Source: Desulfobacteraceae bacterium
GTDB taxonomy: Bacteria; Desulfobacterota; DSM-4660; Desulfatiglandales; Desulfatiglandaceae
Assembly: GCA_020349865.1 (NCBI GenBank)
Contig: CP070700.1
Location: forward strand, 4,704,342-4,714,056
DNA: 9,715 bases
Direction of reading: 5' to 3'
Below, piece by piece: positions 1 through 6,112 of the stretch (positions are counted from its first letter, which is position 1; each line of letters opens with the position of its first letter). The notes beneath the pieces were generated by a model, which was given only the letters and a program-made list of their open reading frames with translations, was not told the DNA's origin and did no database searches. A program made the position numbers and the translations under genes.

Positions 1-104
1 AAGTGACTTTACCAGATCGCTTCCTTTATTGCGATCCGGAGGTGCCTTTTAGATGATTATCAAGATATATCAGTGAAATTCTATTCCACATTGATGATCA
101 GCAA

Positions 105-332
105 ATGTCCGAGGCGGAGGATTGGATCAAAAAGGCCATAGAAACGGATAAAAGAAATGGCACAATATGGAATTTAGGTAGGGATTATGCCCATTACGCT
201 GAACTGTTTAAACAGAAAGGCGATCAGCCGAAAGCTAAAGAAAACCTGAGGAAAGCAATAGAAATCTTCAAAGAATGCGGTGCCGATGAGTGGGTGAAGA
301 AAGCTGAGAAAGAACTGACTTTGCTGTCATGA
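105..332 (+). pseudogene. C-terminal TPR remnant of a cyclase/ATPase-TPR type protein
   Basis: A 75-residue reading frame made of two TPR-like helical pairs. The first is around EAEDWIKKAIETD (residues 3-15) and the second around KAKENLRKAIEIF (residues 43-55), followed by a charged C-terminal helix ending EKELTLLS. From memory, this tail closely resembles the extreme C-terminus of long adenylate/guanylate cyclase or AAA-ATPase proteins with TPR tails, where AEDWIKKAIE and KAIEIFKECGAD are typical. The same frame stays open and family-like back to position 57 (YISEILFHIDDQQ precedes the first Met), then meets a TGA at 54-56. No Shine-Dalgarno sequence stands before the ATG at 105, so I read this as the decayed 3' end of a larger gene rather than a complete small gene. 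A short independent TPR protein is the alternative. The parent gene cannot be identified, because only 56 bases lie to the left of the open stretch. Confidence 0.6.
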
Positions 333-743
333 AAAATCTACCTCTAGAATATCTATATCTTCAGGTCGAACCGTGTAACGTAAAAGTTACGTATAGCTGC
401 TATTAGCCTATTACCCTGGTCACCACAAAAATGTTATGTATCGTATTAGAGACCTTCACTTTTAAAAGCTGTTTCTTTAGATTTAAACTCGCAATGTTGG
501 GGTTTAGATAACCGCTATACTTCGGCAAATAATAACTTCTTGAAATCCTGAGATAGGCAGAACATACATGCAATTTTTGTGTGGTTTTAGATAGTTGCTG
601 GAATGGTACAGTATCACCAATCAAGATGGTTTGATTACCAGATGTATTCTGGAATCTCCGCAAATTGGAGTATTTTGCAAGTAGCCCATACATTAAATCG
701 TGAAGTTTTGGAAGGAATATGGAATCCAGACCGATTCATATTT
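333..743. other. Gene-free interval
   Basis: About 410 bases lie between the TPR remnant and the convergent end of the DUF4097 gene. A minus-strand open frame at 403-693 has no recognisable domain, a Tyr/Ser/Asn-rich composition typical of translated AT-rich DNA and no good ribosome binding site. A plus-strand frame at 603-911 is antisense to the DUF4097 gene. The only structure seen is a small perfect hairpin at 378-392 (ACGTAA, loop AAG, TTACGT). It lacks a T-run, so it is not a convincing terminator. Confidence 0.55.
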
Positions 744-1670
744 TTAAGGCCTTTTCGATTCCAATATTTCTATTCCACCGTTGGTAGTTCCTATATAGAT
801 AAGAGGCCCTCCATTATTTATTTTTCCGGTAATGTGCTTTTTGGATATTTCACCAACCATTGTTACGGGATATTCAGTATAGATTTTACCGTTGTTAGTT
901 TTTGCCTCTAAATCTGCATTGATATCTTTGGGAAGAAGTACCGTAATGCTCCCGTTCGTAGTTATAAACTCCATATCTTTTTCTTTTGTAATTCCGAGCA
1001 CCTCTGCATAGATTTCACCATTAGTGGATTTAGCATTAATGTTTCCATCAATTCTCCTCACATTTATTTTGCCGTTTGTCGTTTTCGCTACCGCATCTCC
1101 TCTAATATCAAGTGCGGAAATATTCCCGTTTGTTGTCTGTGACTCGGTAGAACCGACAACATTTCTTACATACACAGAGCCATTCGTTGCCCTTGAAAGA
1201 ACGTTCCCTTCTATGTCAGATATTGTTACTTTCCCGTTTGTTGTATTCATATCAAGATCTGATTTTTTTGGCACAGTCAGCCAAAATGAAATGCTGACGA
1301 CAGGCTTTCCTCTTCCGAACAGTAAGTTCCAAAGGCCCGAACCTTTTGCATTCTTAGGATAATCAACTTCAATACTGATTTTATTTGATGACTTATTGAT
1401 GAGAATTTCGACTTTTCCTAAGGTGGCTCCCGCCTCTTCGGCGTCCCCTGCTTTTACTTTGATGAGAGCCTTTACTTCAACTTCTGCCCTGGTCCACGAT
1501 TTTGCCTCAATATTTCCATTAACATTCTCAAGGTAAATACTGCCGCTTTCAACGAACGGTAAAATATCTTTGAATTCTTTTTCTACCGTGGCTCCGAAAC
1601 TTATATTAGGTGAACACAGCAATAGAAACAGGACTGACAAAAGATAGCATCTTTTCCTATCAATCATCAT
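744..1670 (-). CDS. Secreted DUF4097-family beta-solenoid protein with TNG repeats
   Basis: An exported protein of about 308 residues. The start is ATG at 1670 (or the adjacent ATG at 1667), because AAGGAG at 1680-1675 lies 4-7 nt upstream. A longer TTG start at 1724 would bury this site and put 18 polar residues before the signal peptide. Residues 1-27 form a Sec signal peptide: MMIDRKR, a Leu-rich core, then a small-residue cleavage region near SFGA. A head region of about 115 residues (ENVNGNIEAKSW, later SISFWLTVPKKSDL) matches the DUF4097 putative-adhesin fold. From about residue 143 a TTNG/ATNG/STNG/TNNG motif recurs seven times, the first four intervals being exactly 18 residues, as expected for coils of a right-handed beta-solenoid. 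It lies 107 bp downstream of the large cyclase gene on the same strand and is probably co-transcribed. No enzymatic motif is visible. Cell-surface or periplasmic localisation is inferred, and the biochemical role of the family is unknown. Confidence 0.85.
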   Translation of the reverse strand: MMIDRKRCYLLSVLFLLLCSPNISFGATVEKEFKDILPFVESGSIYLENVNGNIEAKSWTRAEVEVKALIKVKAGDAEEAGATLGKVEILINKSSNKISIEVDYPKNAKGSGLWNLLFGRGKPVVSISFWLTVPKKSDLDMNTTNGKVTISDIEGNVLSRATNGSVYVRNVVGSTESQTTNGNISALDIRGDAVAKTTNGKINVRRIDGNINAKSTNGEIYAEVLGITKEKDMEFITTNGSITVLLPKDINADLEAKTNNGKIYTEYPVTMVGEISKKHITGKINNGGPLIYIGTTNGGIEILESKRP

Positions 1671-1738
1671 TTTTCTCCTTTTGGCTTGGTTGTCGAAGAT
1701 TGAAATCATCTTATTTCCTATCAATCATTTGTTCCTTG
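1653..1738 (-). repeat. Imperfect duplication of a ribosome binding site and start region, with a 5-codon leader ORF
   Basis: Read on the minus strand, ATGATTGATAGGAAA occurs at 1728-1714 and again at 1667-1653. Each copy follows a purine-rich AAGGA element (AAGGAACAA upstream of the first, AAGGAGAAAA upstream of the second). The downstream copy is the start of the DUF4097 gene (MIDRKR...). The upstream copy reads ATG ATT GAT AGG AAA TAA, a five-codon ORF encoding MIDRK. The similarity extends imperfectly beyond the 15-base core on both sides, so this looks like a local tandem duplication. Whether the leader is translated or regulatory is unknown. Confidence 0.55.
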
Positions 1739-1751
1739 AGCATATCTCAAG
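1735..1751. promoter_or_regulatory. Short dyad between the cyclase stop and the DUF4097 gene
   Basis: CTTGAG (1735-1740), CATAT and CTCAAG (1746-1751) form a perfect 6-bp inverted repeat with a 5-nt centre in the 107-bp gap. It lacks a following T-run on either strand, so it is a poor intrinsic terminator. It could be a small operator or an mRNA hairpin. This is weak evidence. Confidence 0.25.
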
Positions 1752-1777
1752 ACCTGTTCGGAAAAAGGAACACATCT

Positions 1778-3250
1778 TCACTTCAGTGTCTGCGCCATAG
1801 TAAAGTTCAGCCACTCACTCCAGGTGATATTCTGAACGTCAACCCAGTCGGAACTATCAGCCACGCGCACCCGCCAGGTGTAAGACTTGCCGGGGAGGAG
1901 TTCGCCAGCAGAGACAGTGTGGGAGAGCATCCCCTCCTTATATTCAGTCATGTAAATCGAGTTTTCCCAGATCTCCCTTATTTCCAGCATATAGGAAATA
2001 GGTACTTCTGCCTCCACGGCTCCCCAAGAGAAGGTGGGGGTTTTGGAGGTAAGGGTTTCACCCTTAGACGGTGAAAAGGTGCCGGTATCCGGGCGGGGAA
2101 GAATACGTATAACGGATTGGGTATCAGTCGCCCTTCCGCTGAAACGGGCACTTGTCACCGTAAAGGTGTAGGTCCCAAGCTCCGGTTCTCCCAGCATTCC
2201 AATCCAGAAGGCCTTGAATTGAGGCACCCAGTGGAACTCCCTTTTGCTTATGGGTAGCTCACCGGTTGGCCCGGTAACCGTGATCTTGTCTATGGCATCC
2301 GGTAGCTTGCCAGTGAAGCCTTCTTCCATAAAGATATCAATATGGGTTTCGGAGATATTGTTGGGCAAATGAACGTGTTGGATAGCCCCTCTGATAGGAA
2401 TTCCAGAGGGGATAAACCTAAAACTCTCCGCCAGGCTTTCGATCTCCATGGGATCGCCCACGGTAGCGGCTAAATTATAGACCCACTTATCTTCCTTGTA
2501 GGCAGATATAAGGAAACAGGTGATAAAGAATCCTTTCCGATGGTTAAATTCCATTTTTGTCTTATAAGCTATCGCCCCATCTTCCAGCTTTATCTCTTCA
2601 TTTGAAAGCAACCTGATCTCGGCTCCCACATCCTTTTCCAGGCGGGGTAATAATACTTTCGGGCCAACATCATTTAAAGGCATACCCTCATGGATATTCT
2701 CAACGAAAACATTAAAATCGATCAGCCCTTCGTGAGCCGTAACCTTGAAAACCTTATCGGGGAGCATGAATTCCGTGACGGTTTTGCCTTTCGGATGCTT
2801 GAGCATGAAGGCTGGAGGGCCTTGGTACTTGAACTCTTCTGGCGATGATAAAAACGGCGGTTCTATTTTGGCTTTGCGCAGGGCACTCCAAAAGCTCTCA
2901 AGTTGCCTTCTATCCTTGTAGACCATCATCGCATGAGCCAAACCGGACAGGGATAGGTTGGGTTTAATCCTGAAGAGCTCCTCTGCATAGGTTCGCGCCT
3001 CATCAGTGTACCCAAGCTCGGTGCAGACGATCGCTAAGCCCCTAAGTGCAAGAAAGTGTCCTTCCTCACCTCTTCGGCTCCGTTCAAGGAGCTTCTTCAA
3101 AGTTACAAACGCCTCTTCATTCTGACCAACCCGTTGATAAACCTCAGCCAGAAAAGCCAGATAAATGGGTGCATAATAGGGTTCAAGGCTCATCGCCTTT
3201 TTCATTGATGAAATGGCCTTCTCGGGTTGTCCTGCGTCCTTCATGATCAT
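1778..3250 (-). CDS. C-terminal part of the interrupted cyclase receptor: TPRs, a beta-rich domain, Ig-like and FN3-like modules
   Basis: This open frame of 490 residues is the same-frame continuation of the cyclase at 3308-4762. Only a TAA (3310-3308) and 19 sense codons (GEKAISLGPNNALVHFFYG) separate that part from the ATG at 3250. Those 19 codons are TPR-like and family-appropriate, and no good ribosome binding site precedes the ATG, so it is not an independent gene. Visible parts are: residues 1-128, TPR helices (QPEKAISSMKKAMSLEP, then NEEAFVTLKKLLE); 144-281, an alpha/beta domain of unrecognised family ending AYKEDKWVYNLAATVGDPMEIESLAESFRF; 282-385, an Ig-like beta-sandwich; 386-485, an FN3-like module (TPTFSWGAVE, then GKSYTWRVRVAD). 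All of it should be periplasmic if the N-terminal topology is right. The gene ends 107 bp before the DUF4097 start. If the stop is real and not read through, this part is not made. Confidence 0.75.
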   Translation of the reverse strand: MIMKDAGQPEKAISSMKKAMSLEPYYAPIYLAFLAEVYQRVGQNEEAFVTLKKLLERSRRGEEGHFLALRGLAIVCTELGYTDEARTYAEELFRIKPNLSLSGLAHAMMVYKDRRQLESFWSALRKAKIEPPFLSSPEEFKYQGPPAFMLKHPKGKTVTEFMLPDKVFKVTAHEGLIDFNVFVENIHEGMPLNDVGPKVLLPRLEKDVGAEIRLLSNEEIKLEDGAIAYKTKMEFNHRKGFFITCFLISAYKEDKWVYNLAATVGDPMEIESLAESFRFIPSGIPIRGAIQHVHLPNNISETHIDIFMEEGFTGKLPDAIDKITVTGPTGELPISKREFHWVPQFKAFWIGMLGEPELGTYTFTVTSARFSGRATDTQSVIRILPRPDTGTFSPSKGETLTSKTPTFSWGAVEAEVPISYMLEIREIWENSIYMTEYKEGMLSHTVSAGELLPGKSYTWRVRVADSSDWVDVQNITWSEWLNFTMAQTLK

Positions 3251-3307
3251 TCCGTAAAAGAAATGGACCAGCGCATTGTTCGGGCCGAGAGAGATGGCTT
3301 TCTCCCC

Positions 3308-3310
3308 TTA
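3308..3310 (-). other. In-frame TAA interrupting the cyclase-TPR gene
   Basis: On the minus strand the reading is ...GQRGKAMA, TAA, GEKAISLGPNNALVHFFYG, ATG..., with the frame unchanged on both sides and a TPR repeat spanning the break. A normal TPR would have a sense residue here (KAMAxGEKAISLGPNNA), and one base change from CAA, GAA or AAA gives TAA. With the stop read as sense, the protein would be 994 residues. Options are a true nonsense mutation, a sequencing or assembly error, or readthrough. I see no recoding signal next to it. Confidence 0.85.
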
Positions 3311-4762
3311 AGCCATGGCCTTCCCGCGCTGGCCTTTCCCGTTATGAAAGATGCCCAGCAAGGCGTGGGCCAGGGGGTTCGTGTCATCGAGTTTTAGCGT
3401 CTCTTGTATGGCTTGATAAGCCTGTTTGTAGGTCTCACCAGGTGACTCTGTCCAATCAAACGCATCATCCACTAAATGGGTAAAAGCGATCCCCGCCCAG
3501 GCAGCCGCATAATTCGGGTCTATCTTAATGGCTTGTTTGAGCAGTTCCCGAGATCGGGCGTTGCCCTCTTTTGTAAACGGAAGACTTAAACTTTCGCTGA
3601 CATAACGCCACGCTTCAATATTGTTCGTGCCGTTCGCCCACATCCGGATCTGTTCCCCAAGGGTCAGTTTGACCTGAAGCTCTATCACAATTTTGTCCGT
3701 TATTTCGTGAAGCAGGCTAAAGAGATCCTTAATCTCCCGTTCGTATTGTTCCGTCCACAGGTGGTGTCCCTTAACAGCATCCACAAGCTGGGCTGTGATG
3801 CGAAGTTTATTGCCTGACTTCAAAACACTGCCCTCCAGGACATGTCGCACCCCAAGCTCTTCTGCCACCTGTTGTACCTTCACACGCTTGCCCTTGTAGG
3901 CAAATGTGGAGTTTCGGGCGCTGACAATCATTTCCGGGATCTTGGATAGCGCAGCAATAACATTTTCCGATATCCCGTCCGCGATATTTTCCTGTGTGGG
4001 ATCGCCACTCAAGTTTTCGAAAGGCATCACCGCGATGGACGGGTCTATTGTCAGGGGAAACGGCTTTTTCTCCGGTGCGGAAACCTCTTCGGGAAGGGAA
4101 GCGGGACGCCATACATAGTTCCAAATCACAAAGGCGCTTACTGCAATAATGAGGAGCGCTACAGCACCCATCAAGGGCCAGCGCCACTTTTTAAGCCAAG
4201 TTCTTTCCCTCCATCCGATCGCAGACCCAGCCTCGGACTCCATCTGCGCCCTGTACACCCTGATCGGTTTCCGGATGTTTTTGACTGTGTGTTTCCCCAG
4301 GTACTCATAGTTCAGGGGCAGCTTGTTCTCGATCTGCTCATGGGCACTGCCGGAGATGCATATGCCTCCCGCCTCGGCCAGGTTTTCTACTCGGGCTGCG
4401 ATATTGACCCCGTCTCCGTAAATGCGGCCCCCTTCTTCAATTACATCACCAAGGTTGACACCAATGCGAAATTCCATCCGGCGGGTTTCTGGCAGCTCTG
4501 CGTTCTTGGCCCTTAGCACCCGCTGTATCTCCACAGCACACTGCACCGCATCCACCACACTGGTAAACTCGGCCAAAAGGTTGTCCCCAGGAGAGTCAAC
4601 GACTCTGCCTCGGAACTGCTCGATGAGGCTCGCCATCACTTCTCGGTAAGAGGTTAAGGTACGGACAGTCGCCTCCTCGTCTTCTCCCATAAGACGGCCG
4701 TACCCTTTTACATCTGCACTAAGGATAGCAGTGAATTTACGTTTCACGCGCTCGGCTTGCAT
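3308..4762 (-). CDS. Class III adenylate/guanylate cyclase with TM segment, TolB-like domain and TPRs (N-terminal part of an interrupted gene)
   Basis: The start ATG at 4762 follows AAAAGGGTG with normal spacing. Residues 8-172 are a class III nucleotidyl cyclase domain: metal Asp17 (LSADVKGY), metal Asp60 (DSPGDNLLAEF), Asp117, Asn120 and Arg124 (YGDGVNIAARVE). The position that usually carries the base-selecting Lys is Asp56, so substrate choice (ATP or GTP) cannot be predicted. Residues 195-217 are one transmembrane helix preceded by Arg/Lys/Trp residues (WRERTWLKKW), giving a cytoplasmic cyclase and a periplasmic remainder. Residues 241-365 are a TolB N-terminal/FlgO-like domain (PSIAVMPFENLSGD, then HVLEGSVLKSG and HHLWTEQY). 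TPR helices start near residue 405 (LLKQAIKIDPNYAAAWAGIA) and are cut by the TAA at 3308. This architecture is common in Desulfobacterota and alphaproteobacteria. The truncated product keeps the catalytic, membrane and TolB-like parts, so it could retain some activity. Confidence 0.9.
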   Translation of the reverse strand: MQAERVKRKFTAILSADVKGYGRLMGEDEEATVRTLTSYREVMASLIEQFRGRVVDSPGDNLLAEFTSVVDAVQCAVEIQRVLRAKNAELPETRRMEFRIGVNLGDVIEEGGRIYGDGVNIAARVENLAEAGGICISGSAHEQIENKLPLNYEYLGKHTVKNIRKPIRVYRAQMESEAGSAIGWRERTWLKKWRWPLMGAVALLIIAVSAFVIWNYVWRPASLPEEVSAPEKKPFPLTIDPSIAVMPFENLSGDPTQENIADGISENVIAALSKIPEMIVSARNSTFAYKGKRVKVQQVAEELGVRHVLEGSVLKSGNKLRITAQLVDAVKGHHLWTEQYEREIKDLFSLLHEITDKIVIELQVKLTLGEQIRMWANGTNNIEAWRYVSESLSLPFTKEGNARSRELLKQAIKIDPNYAAAWAGIAFTHLVDDAFDWTESPGETYKQAYQAIQETLKLDDTNPLAHALLGIFHNGKGQRGKAMA

Positions 4763-4911
4763 AAGATCACCCTTTTGAAAGGCGAAAGCAGAAATAAGAG
4801 GAAATAGAATTGGTTGGGCTGAGTAGATTCGTGAAACGAAAAAGCCTCCAGAAAGACAAGCAAATCCTTCAAAGGCTCTTCTATCCGTGGCTTGCGGAAA
4901 CGTCTCTTCAT
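4744..4911 (-). CDS. Possible 55-residue upstream ORF overlapping the cyclase start
   Basis: ATG at 4911 is preceded by a strong GGAGG (4921-4917) at 5-nt spacing. The frame runs 55 codons, from MKRRFRKPRIEEPLKDLLVF to CKPSA, and ends with TGA at 4746-4744, overlapping the cyclase start at 4762 by 19 nt in another frame. The peptide is basic at the N-terminus with a hydrophobic FYFLLFLL stretch near residues 37-43. I recognise no family. It could be a translated leader coupled to the cyclase, a decayed N-terminal extension (a single frameshift would join it to the cyclase), or chance. The strong ribosome binding site and the overlap are the only support. Confidence 0.35.
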   Translation of the reverse strand: MKRRFRKPRIEEPLKDLLVFLEAFSFHESTQPNQFYFLLFLLSPFKRVILCKPSA

Positions 4912-4932
4912 GGTTTCCTCCAGCAGGTTGAG

Positions 4933-4970
4933 GGTTACGTTATGGGTTAATTAGTCGGTTAGGTTAATTA
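4933..4970. repeat. GGTTA repeats spaced 12 bp, with duplicated GGTTAATTA
   Basis: GGTTA occurs at 4933, 4945, 4957 and 4962. The first three are exactly 12 bp apart, and two copies extend to GGTTAATTA (4945-4953 and 4962-4970). The cluster lies immediately upstream of the minus-strand leader ORF/cyclase gene, where its promoter would be expected. It may be a direct-repeat binding site for a regulator, or simple AT-rich drift. Confidence 0.3.
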
Positions 4971-5176
4971 ACTATTTATTAATAGCTCTTTTTGGAGGAA
5001 ATGTCCATATCTTGTATCTTATTGATATTAATAAACATGTCACCATAATGCTATCAAACGCTCAAGATAAGGGGTCGAAATATTTTTGCGTTGTCCAAAA
5101 AAAATGATGATGCATAACTTATTAAAATATTTGTTATTTCCAAACAGAAGAGCATAAATTTTATCCCGGTCGCCAA

Positions 5177-5223
5177 TTTTTTTTAAAAAAAAGCTTGACA
5201 AAGGATTTCGGAAAGGTTAGGTT
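5177..5223 (+). promoter_or_regulatory. Predicted sigma-70-type promoter of the ABC/GntR operon with a T8A8 upstream tract
   Basis: A perfect -35 box TTGACA lies at 5195-5200. With a 17-bp spacer the -10 position is TAGGTT at 5218-5223, a poor box matching TATAAT at three positions. TTATTA at 5222-5227 is an alternative with a long spacer. Directly upstream of the -35 is a T8A8 run (5177-5192), resembling an UP element or intrinsically curved DNA. A strong -35 with a weak -10 suits a repressed, inducible promoter. Confidence 0.6.
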
Positions 5224-5253
5224 ATTAGTAAACTACTCAACTAATACACTAAT
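5224..5253. promoter_or_regulatory. Candidate operator for the YtrA-type GntR repressor
   Basis: ATTAGT (5224-5229) and ACTAAT (5248-5253) form the outer arms of a 30-bp imperfect palindrome in which about 10 of 15 position pairs match. A further ACTAAT lies at 5240-5245. It sits just after the predicted -10 and before the GGAGG of the first gene, an ideal position for repression. The right half contains TACACT, resembling the AGTGTA...TACACT dyad that I recall for Bacillus YtrA. Assignment to the GntR protein of this operon is inference. Confidence 0.5.
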
Positions 5254-5266
5254 TTGGAGGACATAA

Positions 5267-6112
5267 ATGATTAAGATAAGGGATCTTTCATTTTCTTACG
5301 GCCGAGAAAATCTCTTTTCACAATTGAATCTCTCGCTTCGTCCGGGGAATATCTGCGGTCTGCTGGGAAAAAACGGGGCGGGCAAAACCACACTATTAAA
5401 ACTTCTAGCTGGGCTGCTCTTTCCCCAGAATGGAGAAACTCGAATCATGGGAGCGAGTCCGGACGACCGCTCTCCAGTGTTTTTGCAGGAGCTTAGCTTT
5501 CTTCCTGAAGAGTTTAGCTTGCCTTCAGTTTCACCGAGAAAATACGAACGCCTCTATGCCCCGTTTTACCCGCGTTTCAGATCAGAGCTTTTTTCGAATT
5601 ACCTGGCAGAGTTCGAACTAGAACCAAATCAGGACTTGGACAGATGTTCCTTCGGTCAAAAAAAGAAGTTCCTACTGGCCTTTAGTCTTTCGACGGACTG
5701 TAGATTGACACTGCTGGATGAACCGACCAATAGCCTTGATATTCCCTCCAAGAGGCAGTTCCGCAAAGCACTTGCCTCGGTCCTCACTGAGGATCGTCTG
5801 ATCATCATTTCAACGCACCAGGCACGGGATCTGGAAAATCTAATAGACCCCGTGGTTATTTTGGACGAAGGACGGATTATTTTTAACCACTTCTTAGAGG
5901 AAATCTCGAACCGCTTGTGTGTCCGGCGTCAGCCCAATCCTCCCTCTGCCGATGAAGTTTTCTATAGCGAGAAAACAATGGAGGGATATCTGGTCGTCGC
6001 AGAAAACACGGAACATGAGGAGACAAAGCTTGATCTGGAGTTACTGTTCAACACGGTGATACAGAGTCGAGAAAAGCTTTCTCAAGCTTTTTATAAGGAG
6101 GATGAAAAATGA
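5267..6112 (+). CDS. ABC transporter ATP-binding protein of a YtrA-type GntR/ABC operon
   Basis: The protein has 281 residues. It starts 6 nt after GGAGG (5256-5260) and is the first gene of the operon. It is the nucleotide-binding subunit that powers the neighbouring permease at the inner membrane. Walker A is GKNGAGKTT (34-42), Walker B LTLLDEP (147-153), the D-loop NSLD (155-158) and the H-loop His184 (IISTHQ). The signature is CSFGQKKK (127-134) instead of LSGGQ, and the Q-loop position appears to carry Glu (SFLPEEF, about 77-83). Both are seen in ABC-2/YtrB-like ATPases. A C-terminal region of about 70 residues beyond the H-loop has no recognised motif. The stop overlaps the permease start by 4 nt (ATGA), implying coupled translation. 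The substrate cannot be read from the sequence. Known GntR-linked relatives are induced by cell-wall antibiotics, but that role is only a family analogy here. Confidence 0.92.
   Translation: MIKIRDLSFSYGRENLFSQLNLSLRPGNICGLLGKNGAGKTTLLKLLAGLLFPQNGETRIMGASPDDRSPVFLQELSFLPEEFSLPSVSPRKYERLYAPFYPRFRSELFSNYLAEFELEPNQDLDRCSFGQKKKFLLAFSLSTDCRLTLLDEPTNSLDIPSKRQFRKALASVLTEDRLIIISTHQARDLENLIDPVVILDEGRIIFNHFLEEISNRLCVRRQPNPPSADEVFYSEKTMEGYLVVAENTEHEETKLDLELLFNTVIQSREKLSQAFYKEDEK

Larger units (their letters stand above)
4912..5266. promoter_or_regulatory. AT-rich divergent intergenic regulatory region
   Basis: About 355 bases separate the minus-strand cyclase unit (with its possible leader ORF) from the plus-strand ABC operon. 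The region is clearly more AT-rich than its flanks and has no coding frame worth calling. The left part holds the GGTTA repeats and presumably the cyclase promoter, for which I cannot pick convincing -35/-10 boxes. The right part holds the ABC operon promoter and palindrome, listed separately. Confidence 0.6.

Noticed and set aside
378..392. Hairpin as an intrinsic terminator after the TPR remnant
   Set aside because: Stem of only 6 AT-rich pairs and no T-run.
403..693. Minus-strand open frame of 96 codons
   Set aside because: No recognisable domain, no ribosome binding site, composition like translated AT-rich non-coding DNA.
1671..1724. TTG start at 1724 for the left DUF4097 gene
   Set aside because: It would put a polar stretch before the signal peptide and ignore the good AAGGAG directly before ATG 1670/1667.
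3807..4187. Second minus-strand frame of 126 codons inside the cyclase gene
   Set aside because: It overlaps the TolB-like coding region in another frame and has no domain; a shadow ORF.
4995..5047. Plus-strand mini-ORF after GGAGGAAATG at about 5001
   Set aside because: Ribosome site to ATG spacing is only about 2 nt, and the frame is about 15 codons of AT-rich sequence.
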